Shown: positions 51,535 to 64,000 of the stretch, piece after piece
Numbering within the stretch: the stretch's first letter is position 1
Layout: every line of letters starts with the position of its first letter
DNA from: Euonymus europaeus
Taxonomy: Eukaryota; Streptophyta; Magnoliopsida; Celastrales; Celastraceae
NCBI GenBank assembly: GCA_963580455.1
Contig: OY756957.1
Location: forward strand, 1,307,001 to 1,371,000
DNA length: 64,000 nucleotides
Direction of reading: 5' to 3'
The notes under the pieces: generated by a model
The model's input: only the letters and a program-made list of their open reading frames with translations
Databases searched by the model: none
Told to the model about the DNA's origin: nothing
Translations under genes and position numbers: made by a program

Positions 51535-54500
51535 TCTCTTGGACCTTAAAGAACACCCTTAATTTGCGTGTCCGCTTCACCATTTTTTAAAGTATATCGT
51601 TTAATGTGTGAAACCATGTCGTTTTATCCGTCCTACTGTATACCTAATTGACCTTATATAATTTATTTTTTAACCTAAGGAAACCCATGCTAGAAATTAA
51701 AATTATATAGTTGTGTTAAGCTGGTTAAATTTCCATCCAGTGGTGGAGGATGCATACGTTATAAAATTAAATATTGAGAAGATTGCGTAGTAAATGACAA
51801 ATGATAATACAGTATTGCTTCTCTAATGACAATGTTGTCGTCGTGGAGGCGGCCCAATTCAGATTTTAAAAAAATACAAAATCATATGATCAAATTATAC
51901 CAATGCTAAATGATAACGCATAACATAGAAGACTAGAGGATAAAAAAGTGTATTAGAGTGATCTGAAAATTAAGCTCTCTTGAAATATATAATTTAAGTT
52001 TAAAAATTAAATAAGAAAATGTTCACCACACATGATAAGATGTGATGAATTAAGGACATACGCTATCATCATCGTGCATATGGATACAGAGATAAAATAG
52101 ATAATCATGGAAACAAAATTCTTTATGGCAAGAACGAGGTCCGGGTGCATTTACACATGAGAACGTAGATGACATCTATATGAGAATGATGTCAATCAAA
52201 AAGTAAGAGAGAACACATTGATGTCAATCACACCATTGAATACGCCACATGAGATATGCACCTGGACCAATGAATAATTTAAACCATACATTTGTCATAA
52301 TTAATGGTGCAGCAACTCGTATGCATGCGTTATATCCTATTTTTGGAGCCACCAATCAGTAATCATTATAATTCTTTGTTCATTTTGTCTGTGAAATCTC
52401 TTGCACAGAGAGTCGATAACTAGCTTATAAGTTTACATTTACATGCATGCGAGATTTCAATTAAACCAAAACAATGTGTTACGGCGAAATAAATAACATC
52501 CCAATAATACGTTGAAAAAAATCAAAGGAAGTAGGTTTCCTAAGTAGCTACGTTGTCAAGTAAAAACATAGAATAAGGTAAAAAAGAAAAACCCAAGCAT
52601 TCTAATCCTAGACAATCCTGTCCACTTGATGTTCGTGCTTTTGAATTTCATGACAATACCATATGATGCTCTTCTTTACTATAAGTGTTGGTTTTGCTTT
52701 AATATGGCCAGCTGGTTCCTATCGAGGTGATCACTATTTGTTTAAAGAATATCTGAATATGTGAACACACACATATATATATATGTTCCTTTCAAGTTTC
52801 AATAGTTAATGCATCAATCACCCTAGCTGTTTCTATAATTGTATATTTCATCTTCATCGATCCATAATGGAAAAACAGATATTAATGGGTCCATTTGTCT
52901 GCTTGTATTACAGGATCATCACATCACATTAATTACTGTAAAATTTTCTTTCCATTTTCATTTTTGCTTCTTCAATACTCACCAGTCTTCTTCCTCTTCT
53001 TCTTACATAATTTTACTTGCATTGATTTCCCACCTTGATGAAAAATTATACAAAAGTCAACAGGTGAAAGGAATTGTTGATTTGGCTAATTAGAGGATCT
53101 AATTATTTTGAGTATTAACCCGAGTCATATTTGATACTCGTGCCTTGATTCAATTCGAATAAATATGATGCTTGTATGATTCGAATCCCACAAAATTAAT
53201 TGACAAAAATATACGTTCTTGTACTAGCTGAGCTTAGCATCAAGTGTGTTGAGACTATTACTTATTTGTGCAATTAATTAATAGACTTTTCAATTCTTGA
53301 TTTTTTTTGTTTGTTTGGTTTCAAGGAGCTTCTAGTTGCAGGATGCAGCTTGACTGTTAGCTTAACGTTTGTTGAATTTCAAGATAAACAATCATTGTAG
53401 GTAGAATTATATTTAGTAGTATTCGTAAAGAGAGGTGGATCATGAGATTCAAATAATTTAATATTTTATTTTTAAGGGTTGTTTTCGGGCCCTATCAAAT
53501 ATCTAGAAACTAGTAAGTGGAGTCTGGGCCTGAAGCATCTAACAAATGGGCCAACCATTGTTAACTTGAGCCCACTAAGGCCATAGCAATCGAACCCGAC
53601 CATAGTTGTCTGCATCACTCCGATACCCGAATTCACTCTGCCCAAGCCCAGTACTACCCGTGGTCTTCATTCTAGTATGCACGTAATGAGACGAGTGGAT
53701 GTATGAGGAGAGAGATGGGTTCCACTCCATGTTTGTCTTTAAAACACAGTTAAGGAAACGAGTTGTTGGGACCATGTGGGTGTTAGCATTCACATGGTTG
53801 ATTATCCACGTGAAGTCATCCAAGGAAGATCTAAGAAGAGCAGTACTTATCCAAGTGATGAGACAAGTCATGCACCTTGTAGACCAAACATTGTGTTACA
53901 TATATCTTACCATACAAACAAAAAATATCCCCAAAATCCCGCCCTATGCTATAAGTGTACCTCACATCACTGGGACTGGGTATCTCAAGTGATTCGTGTT
54001 AATAATAATTACTTTACACATCTGAAAAGTCTTTTGTAGACCTAAATACTATTACGTGAGAGTAAGACGATCCAAAAAAAATAAAGTCGTATAAACTTAA
54101 TTTATTTACGAAAATTGAACAACCCAAATCCAATAATATATTGGGTGTGTTGGGATTTACAGCAGTAAGCTTATTGAAAAAGGGTTGAAAGCATTTTGGC
54201 TTTTTCTGAGTGGAGAGGAGGCCACCAAACTTTTTCTTTCACTTCCAAACAAAGTTTCTTCTCCTTTTGGATTTTGCATGACTCACTAGATCCAAGGCAT
54301 CCAACACAAGATGATCATGGTGCCCCATTATAAAAACAAATGCAACTCATGCATGAGGTTTTGGATTTAATTTATTAAAAATAGGCAAAAAATTAAGAAG
54401 CATTCACACACACAGAGATATGTGTATATATATATATTGCATGTTTGTTTCTTACCCAACATTTCCATATGTTATTCTCTATACACCCACCATGATTTGA

Positions 54501-56249
54501 TACACCATGATTAGTCTTGACTATCTTTTCCTCCGAGGAACATCTCACGATTCTCAACTTTCACTCCTATGTCTAATTTGTGTTTTTTAACTAAATCATC
54601 CATTCAATTCAAGTAATTGTCATCAAAACAAAAAATTTACATGATGATAGTAAAACTAGAAAACAAGCTTTTATGCTCTTGCCGAAAACAAGAATATTCT
54701 ATAAAGCATGTTTTTTTTACTGAAACAGCATTAACTCTTTTCATGCAATGTTGGTTAAAATTGCATTCCTCTGTTCTTGATATATAGTAGTAGACTAGTA
54801 GTTGGTTGGTTGGTCAGGTGAATTTTCAGGGTCACACACACAAGATTCAAACTAGTAATGATGAAAAATTCACTAAAATGCCATGATTTTAATCAGCTTT
54901 GCTGATTCAAAAGTGGAAAACAAGAGAATAATGAGTCTAAAATTTAAAGTTTTTCTTTTGATGGTTGTGGGGAACAAAATCAATTTCCAAACAGGTTCAC
55001 AATCATCAAGTTTCATTGACAGAGACTGGACACCAAATTCCAAAACAGCCAAACAGGGTTCATGATATCTTTCACTCCCTTTTCTTCACATAACAAAATC
55101 TTTTAGCATTGGCATAGTGAATAGTTAAGTCGAATATACAACATTTTGCACTTTTTGAGCCAAAACCAGTAATTTTAGTTGATTATGAAATGAATCTATG
55201 GTGAGATTTGTATCACTGTCAAAGATAAAAATGGCAAAGATTGGTAAACCTTATAGTTGCTTCATCATAAAAAGGATAGCAATTTTTTGCTTTTGATAAA
55301 TTACAACTGATTATTGAGACTGATGAAATAAGGCATCCAACAAATTTTCACTTTCTGTTTTTTCATTTTAACGACAGCAATCAAATTGATCAGATTGTGA
55401 TTTACCCACATATCTGGTTTCCTTTCACAATCTTGAATCTCTTTCTGCAATAGTAGAATCTAATCCTTTTATGTTTTATCCTTTAGTGTAAGATCACAAA
55501 CTATCAAATGAGAATGCATAGAGAGATGGGCCTGAGAGATCACTAACAAAAAAAAAAAACTCAATAGCATTTTCTTCAACCGCAACCATAAACCCTTTCA
55601 AACCCAAGAATTCAAAGAGGTGGTTGTTTTTGTCAAACATCTTTGAAATCTGCTCTCAACTTTTATGACAGACAACGAAATAACCTCTGCTTCCACATGC
55701 CATGGAAATTGAAAAACTGTTCTTTGATTGTACTTTTTTTGTTTAATAATTTGCAAGAAAAACAGAACCTATCGCCCTATAATATTGGTTTTTGTGCAAG
55801 AAATTTTTTCCCAGTTCTGCTCCCAAAATATAGACTTTGCTCAACAGAAGATCTTCAAAAGTTGTTTCTGATATTCTTGGCTGGAATTAAAGGGCATACA
55901 GGACACTTCTTTGAAGAACTGTATCGATAAACATTCTAGTTTGACCTGAAAAAGGATTGAGTTTCTTTATCGAAGTCCCATCAAATCTGAATGCAAAAGT
56001 GAGAAAAACTGCACATTTGTCCACTGAAAAGGTAACCCACGATTGAAACGGAGATGCACACAAGACTGTAATATATATAACATGATTTACTGTACATTAA
56101 AAGGAAAATAAATCTGATAACTTAAAACGTAATTTTAGGACCTAAATTGGGTTCTAAACTTCTAATAATACTCTTTTGAATGAGCCCTGCCAATGATGAC
56201 TAAAAATGAGTTAAATTAGCAAAATGCTCTGTCTGCATTAGCAGAGACA
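51535..56249. other. Long intergenic region, no gene recognised
   Basis: AT-rich DNA of about 4.7 kb between the MULE and the ERF003-like gene. It holds (CA)n/(TA)n microsatellites near 52764-52782 and 54407-54439. Frames at 53575-53992 overlap on both strands and match nothing known. The final 150-200 bases should include the 3' UTR of the ERF gene. Confidence 0.4.
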
Positions 56250-56870
56250 TTACAGAGCCTGCGGTTGAACAGCGAAGCATAACTCAACTGAACCATAATC
56301 CAGCAGTTCCTCGATCATTTGCTCAATGTAATCCTCTTCAAGTGGCTTAAATTGTTGAGTACTCTCCGCTTGAACTGGCATTACTTTCTTTTCTGGCAAT
56401 GGTAGTGCACCCATTTCACTACCATTCACAGAAATCATATTGGTCGTGATAGCGTGTGAAGATAGTGTCTTTTGTGGCTGCCCGTGCACTGATTGCTTGG
56501 TCATTTGAAGGGAAGCCATACAACACTTGCGCAGTTTTGCTGTCAATGTTTCCGAGAGAAGCTTTGAAGCTGACGTTTGCGACGCATTTGGGTTGTAAGG
56601 GAAGTTGGTTCTTGCTCTCGGTCCACACATTAGCCTTGCAGCTTCATCGTAGGCTCGCGCTGCGTCATGAGCTGTTTCAAATGTGCCTAACCAAATCCTC
56701 GTCTTCCTGCACAAAAACGAAAAGTTCGTTTGGTCCTGAAAAACAGAGAATGTGAGAAAAAAACGGTGATTTTGTTTGTGAACTTACAACAATGGGTGGC
56801 GTATCTCGGAGACCCAAGAGCCCCAGTGCCTTTGTCGAACGCCTCGATAGCGTTGTTGTGGTCTGGCCAT
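56250..56870 (-). CDS. ERF003: AP2/ERF transcription factor, ERF003-like
   Basis: Two exons on the - strand, 56788-56870 and 56250-56706, total 540 nt, i.e. 179 residues plus TAA. The first exon supplies [19 protein letters not shown] and VSEIRHPL, so the intron splits the AP2 domain (about residues 8-66), as in Arabidopsis ERF003 and the SHN/WIN clade. The domain has the YRG element, [22 protein letters not shown] and AARAYDEAA. Downstream, the [14 protein letters not shown] and ASLQMTKQS segments and the C-terminal [19 protein letters not shown] motif are specific to ERF003-type proteins. It would bind GCC-box-like DNA in the nucleus; relatives act in epidermal and stress programmes. A model beginning in the second exon would lose half the DNA-binding domain. 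Confidence 0.93.
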
Positions 56871-59760
56871 GTTATTTTATTTTCAGAAAGTGTTCGACGA
56901 AATTACTGAAAGAAAGAATGAAAGACGGAGAGAGTGTGATGCGCTAGAAATGGTGGGGGGAAAGATGGGTTTTTGTAGTCGAAAGGCTCCCTGTTTTTTA
57001 GTAAATTTTTTTCCTGGGCCTTTCTCTGGAACCCAATTCGAGCCCGTTATTTTCTCCTGTTTGGGTCCCACATGAGGCGTTTTGGTCACGATGTCTTTCC
57101 TCATCTTTGTCTATTAAACACCTGTTGGCTGCACTTGCAATTGATGATTATTGAATTAATATGTGAATTGAAATTTCAAAGTGACCAAATTCAATTCGCA
57201 TGACCATGATAATAACTTTTGATTTTCTGTTTGACGGTACAGCTGACCCGGTGTCCTATAAATGTTGCAAGAAGAGCTCTTCCAGTACTTTTCTGTATAT
57301 AGAAATCAGCAGCAATGTTTGACTGTTTGCTTGGTTGCTACCTTGCAAGAGGAGCCATATTAGGTGAAACAGAGACAAACCATGTTCACCACAAACACTA
57401 GCTGTTGCATTGATCATGATTCATGAACAAACTCTCCCATGTGATTTCATGTGTACTTACGTATGCTGATAGCTAGGCTTGTTAATTATTGCAACATTGA
57501 GCCACAAATGTATACATCACGTTTGTACATGCGGGGTCTGTCCAGTTTATAAAACCATCAACTTATAATATTTGTTGCCTAAATTCCTAAAATTGAGATC
57601 AACACACTCAAGTCTTACAATTTCTTGATAAGGGTATCGTAGATTTTGTTTCCCTTGTACGAGGTCACTACCAAACTCCTGAATCCTAAAGAATGGCCTA
57701 GGAAGCATCGGCATACCCTATAAAAGGAGCCCTCTTAACAAAAACTATAAGAGGGCTTAATTGAGATTTTTCTTTAAACGTGAAATACACTACGAGTTAT
57801 TGGTTTTTTTTTTTCGTTCTCTTCGATGGAATCCAAATGAGTTTGAGATTTGAGTCCTCGACGGCGACGGCTCATTTTGCCCCACTTACTTTGGACTGGT
57901 TTATCACGGGCTACTTAATTATCTTGCTATATAGGTAACTATTCCTAGTAATGAATCTTGGTTGAAAAGTTAGGGATAAGTACACCGTTATAAATGTCTT
58001 GGTCAAGACTTAAAACCATAAAAAGGAGAGGAGAAGACAAAGAAACAACATATCCGAGAGAGAGAGAGAGAGAGAGAGGATTAGAATTGAAAGATTTAAC
58101 CCAACATTTGTGTGGATCCTGGTTTACAGCTAATTGCTTGCATTAGAGGTCAAAAGAATTATAAATAACTCAGAAGAAGATGATGTAGGTCCCACAAATA
58201 TTTCATACTTTGCGCGTGAGATGGGACCCACCTTAAGATGCAAGTAAACAAATATAGATATAGCATAACATGGGTGATGCATTTTTCCCAACGAAAGTGC
58301 ACATGCATGCATATATGTGCAGAGTGATTGAACAAGCAAGAAAAGTTCAGAATAAAGAAACAAGAGATTTCTCTATCCAAATCACAACTCACAGCTCACC
58401 TCCTCATCATTTCTATGTTGCTCCCGAATATTTGTCAAACTATTATTGCATTACCGACTCAAACGTCAGATTTTGCTGCAACGGCGTCGGCTGATGAGGA
58501 ACGAACAGCTCAAACGCGGTATATATATATATTGGTTAACAAGGCAAGAAATATATATTATACACACTGATTGAAATGCCGCAGACCAAGAGATTTGTCT
58601 TTTGTCCAGGCTTGGTCTATTGAATTGTCGCTTCGATTCTAATTATTGGACCAACATAATATATGAGATGTTCTAGCTCCTTACTTGTAAATCGGTTGCA
58701 ACTTGCAAGGGGTACAATGAAATCCACAATTTCTTTACATGCTATTGGAGCATTCTCAAAATGTTCATTAAAAACATTGGCCTCTACCTTAATACACGTG
58801 TTAGGCCTGACATAACTCAATCCACACGTACGAGATAGTGTTGGAATAAAATCTCGCACTGTTAGATTAGAAATTATCGTCACTTATAAGCCCCTTTGTA
58901 AGGAGGACAATAAGACCACATTTAACATTTATTAGAAGTTCCCCCCACCCCCACCGACATCCCCCACCGACATCCCAAGATGAGATTTGTCTGAATTGGT
59001 GAATCAAGATAAAATTCCACGATTTATGTGATGGTCAGTTCAATCACATCCAGTTAACTATGCAGCAGTCTTGATTGAAGGGGAACTAATTAATCCAGAT
59101 GACCATGTGGAAAAGAATTATGAGCTGAGAAAATATATATTAATAAATGGCTTTGATTTTCAAAGTGTATCTCGGAGATTGGTTTATTTTGTGATATGAA
59201 GATTTCAAGAGTTGAAAAATGATAGATTTGCATGTTGATTGAGAGTATATTTGATTGCGTATAAACTGGCGAATAAGTTGTGTAGCGTATAAGTTGACAA
59301 ATAAGTGTGTGTTGTTTGATAGAATATAAATTTTAATAGCGTATAAACTGTCAATTTACAATTAAGGGTATATAAATTAATTTAATAATGAAATAAAAGC
59401 TATCGAATATGAGTCTTGTTGAAAGGATATTTATGAATTGAGTTCGAATATCTTTTTTTTTCTTCAAAATTTAACATATCTTTTGAGAAATAAAATGTCA
59501 AATATGTGAGAACAGAAACAATAGAAAAAATTGAGGAATTTTTTTAATATGCGACTGATATAATCGTTGAATCAAGCGCTTTGTTTTAGAAACGGTCAAA
59601 ACTCTATTTAGGACTATTTTCTACTGGAACGCCGTGCAAGTAGAAATATGGGCCTCTCATATGTTAATTTTTTTTGGGCTTTTTTTGTTGGATTTTTCCA
59701 GACATATCATTAGTCTCATTCATCATCTGCACTCTGCAGACTGACCCAAAGACGAGCTTC
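56871..59760. other. ERF003 promoter side and long spacer
   Basis: No gene was recognised over about 2.9 kb. A (GA)n run lies at about 58055-58078 and a short (AT)n at 58522-58532. Repeated AGCGTATAA/GCGTATAAACTG motifs at about 59258-59357 look like an old MITE, but clean ends could not be set. Confidence 0.4.
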
Positions 59761-60004
59761 CACATTGGGCCTACTATTACGAACATTCATTTAGGCCCGA
59801 ATTTATAGCACACTAATTAGTTGAGAGAGGCCCAACTTGATATAGGATCGGGAGGCCTCGTTCGATTTGACAGATGGACCCACGAAATTTCGCTCCTTCG
59901 AATGACACGTTGACACGTGCAGATTACCGGACACTTCAGAATAAATTCTTCAATTAGGGTTTCCGCTGGACATTAATGCAGCGGATCTAGCTAGAGAAGC
60001 AAAG
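59761..60004 (+). promoter_or_regulatory. eL39 promoter: site II motifs and telo-box
   Basis: Site II-type elements occur as TGGGCC (59766-59771), AGGCCCGA (near 59792) and GGCCCA (59829-59834, reverse). AATTAGGGTTT at 59952-59962 is a telo-box, about 45 bases before the ATG. This pairing is well known in plant promoters of translation-machinery genes and links expression to growth and the cell cycle. Confidence 0.75.
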
Positions 60005-60320
60005 ATGGTGTCTCTCTCTTGCTCTAGTATTTTGAATCTGTGTGATTTTTAAGTCTGGTTTTAACGTTTATGCGTTTCTAATTACAGCCGTCTCACAAGA
60101 CCTTCAGGATCAAGAAGAAGCTCGCGAAGAAGATGAGGCAGAACAGGCCAATCCCTCACTGGATCCGCATGAGAACCGACAACACAATCAGGTATAAACT
60201 CAGTCTTATCGATTGATTTATTTTATTTCAGCGACGCATACAGAAATTTTTCCATGTTTTCGATTTTTCAGGTACAACGCGAAGCGCAGGCACTGGCGTC
60301 GTACTAAACTCGGATTTTGA
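60005..60320 (+). CDS. RPL39: 60S ribosomal protein eL39
   Basis: Three coding exons, 60005-60007, 60088-60191 and 60272-60320, total 156 nt, i.e. 51 residues plus TGA, the exact family length. The first coding exon contributes only the ATG, directly followed by the GT donor. The protein reads [20 protein letters not shown], then [20 protein letters not shown] and [11 protein letters not shown], extremely basic and almost invariant in eukaryotes. eL39 lines the peptide exit tunnel of the large subunit in the cytosol. Because the gene is tiny and split, it shows up only as very short frames. Confidence 0.96.
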
Positions 60321-62576
60321 GGTGCTTTACTTATATGTTTTAGTTGTTGGAAAGACAATGATATGAATCATGTTTATTTGAGAAGCAATGTTGTATGAAG
60401 CTCATAAGAATACTGTCTTGGGATCTTTGATGTTAAAGTAATTTCAATTATGTATTAATTTCTACATTTTAATTTGGTTGTATTTCGTGTATTTTTTTTT
60501 GCTGGCTCCTTTATTTTTTGTGGTTATGATCACCATGACTTGGAGTTTCATCTTTATGTGCTCTGTTGTAAAGTATTCTATCGTGTGCAACCCATTAAGA
60601 TGGTATTGATAAAAATGCTTTTTTGCGATTTCTTTTGTAGTGTCTCTCTGTATGAATGATATGATTGTTGAATTATGAGGTGATACTTGTTAGTCTTCGG
60701 TTAGTTGTTCCACTTGTCTCTTCACCTTTTTTTAGTTTTCTTTTTGTTACTAGTCTGGTTTTGTAATTTTTTTCTCGAACTATTTGTTAGGAGACTATTC
60801 GATGGCGTTTACGTTGTTTGTATTCCTTAGTTTTTAGTTTTTTTTTTTTTTATAGGCAAAATGATTTGTTGAGAAGCATGCAACAGGTGCAAACAAGAAA
60901 AGATAAAAAAACAGCACTTGGGTAATGACGAAATTAAAAGCCAACTAGGCTGTTAGACCCCAAGGAGCTGTCACAGACTTGCAATATATTAACAAATAAA
61001 ATTGTTGATTGCTAAGCCAATTGTTTTTGTATTTTTCCTCTAGCTACCTACTGGGTTCTTTATCTGGAGAGGAATAGCAGAATCTCTTAGCCTTTGGAAT
61101 ATGGCTAGTTTAAGTTGACCTTATCCCTCTTTCTGGTAAATAATTACTGATAATTCTTTTCTATACTTGATGTTCAATGCAGATAGTTTTTCCTACTGTT
61201 TACTTGCTTGTATATAAACAGGATTGATTACTTTTCATGTTTCTTTTGGGACACTTTACATACAATTTTTGATCTCATCATGTGTCTAAAATACTGATTT
61301 TTCAATTTCTTTGGCATTGATATTGGGATCTATTTCTCTTGGTTTATATATACGAGTGCAACTAACTATCTGGTTTTGATTGCATTCCAATTGCAAAATA
61401 ATACTGCTGGTATTTGTCAAATTTTTTGACTCGCCATGTGGCAAATAATGTCTCTCTGCTATTCAACATTTTGAATTGTAAGCCACTATTGAGGTGGGGA
61501 AAACCAGCAGAAGGTATTTAATCTGTTAATTATCAGATTACTATGCATTCTGTGCATTGGTTTTCCATGTTATTCTTTTGAATCATCATTCATCCAGTAA
61601 ATTTGGCCTTCTGTGTTCGCCTCTTGGTGTTTGTTGCTGTATTTCGAATTTTCATTGATTCCAGAAAAAACTGCAAGGGAATTTATCTCCACCGTTTTTG
61701 ACATATGTTTATGCATGTGGAGTTACAAGTTGCTTATTTTAGTAGGGGTTTGGATCATTTGTTGAATTTGTTTCTTGTTGGTGATGCATGTTGAGGCGTC
61801 CTTTTGTCCGGAAACAATGTCACTTGTATTGCTCAACATATCTTTTGTCAGTTTTCCAGTATCTTATAGGATGCACTGAGTTGAATGTTTCTGTTAATGT
61901 CCAGGAGTGCTTTTCTCAAGTGCTTTGGAGTAATATAGAAAGAAAAAAATGTTAGCTCTGCGGTTGAGATTGGTTGAGTACTGATTTTATGTACCTAGCA
62001 GAAGATTATTACAGCTTAATTTGTATGGCGCTTCTGCTCAGTGTCGATGATTTGGATTTTGGGCAGACAGGAGGGGTTATCGGCATCAAAATGACATTAA
62101 ATAAAATTGCTTTGTTAACTTGTTCCTTGCGTATGAATATCAAATATAACATTTTGACATGTTCCTTGTTAACTTGTTCTTTGCTGTTGAATTCTCGCGC
62201 TGAAATGTAAACAAACCATTTGTCGGAGCACCCACAACAACAGCTGCTGGATGTCAAAACTGGACTGAATATTTGGAGCACGGATTTTTTTTTATTGTTA
62301 TCGTTTTGTCTTTTCTTTGTGACAGCTTCTGTCTTTCTCGGATCAATTCGTTTGTTTCATCGATAATCGCCTAAAACCATTCGCTCGAGAAAACCCAAAC
62401 AAACTATTTTGGACCATGAAAACCGCAAAAAAAAAAAAGGATAGAGAATGGAGTGAGTGAATGCACCTTGTAATACACCCGCTTTGAGACCGTTCTTGAG
62501 TAGTTTGATAATGACCTCCCTTTTTCCACCCGATCCCTCAGGTGTTGATGCCCACCCAGTCATGGATGACCTAGAT
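60321..62576. other. eL39 3' region and spacer, no further gene recognised
   Basis: The DNA is T-rich on the + strand for about 2 kb, resembling transcribed untranslated or intronic sequence, but no protein frame or structured RNA could be supported. Confidence 0.4.
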
Positions 62577-62680
62577 TGGGTCCATATTTAATGCAAAATA
62601 CTTAACCAGTTATTATAATAGAAATGACTGGGTCCATATTGAATACAGAATACTTGACCAGTAATTACAATAAAAATGAT
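62577..62680 (+). repeat. Tandem duplication, 52-bp unit, two copies
   Basis: TGGGTCCATATTTAATGC... (62577-62628) is followed directly by TGGGTCCATATTGAATAC... (62629-62680). The two copies differ at several positions. Confidence 0.75.
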
Positions 62681-64000
62681 ATGCATCTCAAACTTATATA
62701 TCTCATTGTACAAACACAATGAAATTATCATGTTACATGTGTATGAGATAAATATATAAGCCTAAGATGTTTAATACTATTGTTATTATAATTATTTGTG
62801 TCATATTTAGTTTTAAAAATATTATTGTCATTCGATTTATTATTTAAATATGGTTTAGTTTAAATTATTAAAATTTGATTGTAGAAGTAAATAATTTAGA
62901 TTATGATTTAGATGATCTGATGCATGGTGGTGCTTTTATAGAAATTGTAAATTTGTAGAAGGTGTACTATATCTTAAATGTAGAAAATCTATTAAAGAGT
63001 ATGTTGTAAATGGTTTTATTTGTAAGGGTGTGAATAGTTGAGTTTTTTTTTTTTACATATTTTAACCAAATCAAACGTCCATTTTTGTGAAAACATGTAA
63101 ATTTTTTTGAAAAAAAGAAAAGAGAAGAAAAAACCAATCAATTTGAGTTCGGTCGATTTTGATTCTTATCAAAAAAATTTACAGCCTTATTTATTTGTGT
63201 GATAAACTGACAAAGGTAAATGAGGAAAAACATTTGCTTTGCAAGTCTCTGCAAAAAAGAACAAACTCGTCCTGACCTGCGGCATGTAGTATTGGGGGGA
63301 CAGCTGCTCCCGTGGATTACGCAATAGTGGTTCCAGGGTGTGCTGGTTCTTTAAAACAAAATGAAAAGCCATTTTATCCAATATTTGCTCTCCAAAGACT
63401 ATGGATAATGCAAACCTTAATAGCACAATTGATTTTTTTAGGCCCATATTTAGGCCCATGCTTGTATTTGCTGTGATTATTTTCTGCTTACAAGTGTAAC
63501 TTCAGCGTGAATCACCACAAGTGCACCACCAATCCTAAATCAACCGCTCCTTTTTACTGGTAATCCTTGAATAAAACATGATTATCATTGACCTTATTTA
63601 ATGTAGGGTATTGAATGATAAGTAGGTGCTACACATGTGTTTATAATTAAGGATAAGGATTTCACAAGATAATGATTCATGATTGTATGCCACGCGTAAT
63701 GAACAACAGTTGAACATTAGTTCACCTCATTTTTAAAAGGGAAAATATGTTATTTTCAAAAACTATAATGTACTTTTGTTCATTCTTATCTTGTGACTTA
63801 AGTGCATAAGTTATTATTTTCTTGTAATTAATGACTATTTCACACGACGCATGATAAATGTGAAAATAAAATGAGTAATATTTTAAGTGAATATAACATT
63901 ACTCGGTGTGCGATGGCGAATGCGACCTTATATTTGCAACAATATTACACATATAACCCTAAGGCATTTTTAGGGATCAATTTACATTTTTAATATAAAC
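62681..64000. other. AT-rich DNA at the right edge
   Basis: No gene, RNA or clear transposon end was recognised. A - strand frame at 63187-63459 has no family resemblance. Confidence 0.35.

Noticed and set aside
53575..53992. Overlapping frames on both strands
   Set aside because: They share the same bases in different frames, lack family similarity and have no plausible gene structure.
58617..58883. 88-codon - strand frame
   Set aside because: No family recognised, isolated in AT-rich DNA, no splice partners seen.
59250..59360. MITE-like repeats of GCGTATAAACTG
   Set aside because: Internal repeats are visible, but clear inverted ends and target duplication could not be set.

Overview
The window is nuclear DNA of a flowering plant, most likely a eudicot. 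It is AT-rich, with intron-rich plant genes (GT-AG introns plus two GC-AG introns), telo-box and site II promoter motifs ahead of a ribosomal protein gene, and plant-type transposons (Ty3 chromovirus, MULE, Stowaway-like MITE, tRNA-derived SINE, LINE tail). The species cannot be named from this sequence alone.

Eight genes are supported, with splice sites placed by eye and reading frames that close. In order: PICKLE (PKL, CHD3 chromatin remodeller, + strand, 1187-20017; its first coding exon lies before the window); an ARR12-like type-B cytokinin response regulator (- strand, 21659-26795); a one-finger C2H2 protein with an EAR motif (ZFP3-like, +, 31092-31799); a MAM33/p32 mitochondrial matrix protein (-, 34279-35620); a PPPDE/DeSI-type peptidase (+, 42846-44641); a DUF868 protein (-, 46580-47722); an ERF003-like AP2/ERF factor (-, 56250-56870); and ribosomal protein eL39 (+, 60005-60320). 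From memory, PKL-ARR12-PPPDE-DUF868-eL39 is the order of neighbouring Arabidopsis genes near At2g25170-At2g25210, while ZFP3, a PPPDE gene and ERF003 sit together near At5g25160-At5g25190. The window therefore looks like an unreduced version of a block that Arabidopsis carries as two partly lost copies.

Mobile DNA fills much of the rest. A decayed Ty3 chromovirus of about 5.3 kb lies antisense in PKL intron 16, so an element that carries its own chromodomain sits inside a chromodomain remodeller gene. At 49019-51525 is a Mutator-like element with about 240-bp inverted ends and a perfect 9-bp target duplication; its transposase frame is open but lacks the N-terminal half. A candidate Pack-type element at 40145-40868 holds a piece of S-adenosylhomocysteine hydrolase between inverted repeats. 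A tRNA-headed retroposon at 29020-29427 has a perfect 17-bp target duplication. Smaller items are a GDP-mannose dehydratase gene fragment (20629-20812), MITEs, a LINE 3' tail, an LTR-like remnant, microsatellites and short tandem duplications.

The host genes do not form an operon or a single pathway. PKL, ARR12, ZFP3 and ERF003 are nuclear regulators of development and hormone or stress response; MAM33 is mitochondrial; eL39 is a ribosome component. Nothing bacterial (CRISPR, operons, riboswitches) was seen. No wholly new molecular system is evident; the most unusual items are the MULE architecture, the SAHH-capturing element and the chromovirus in PKL.
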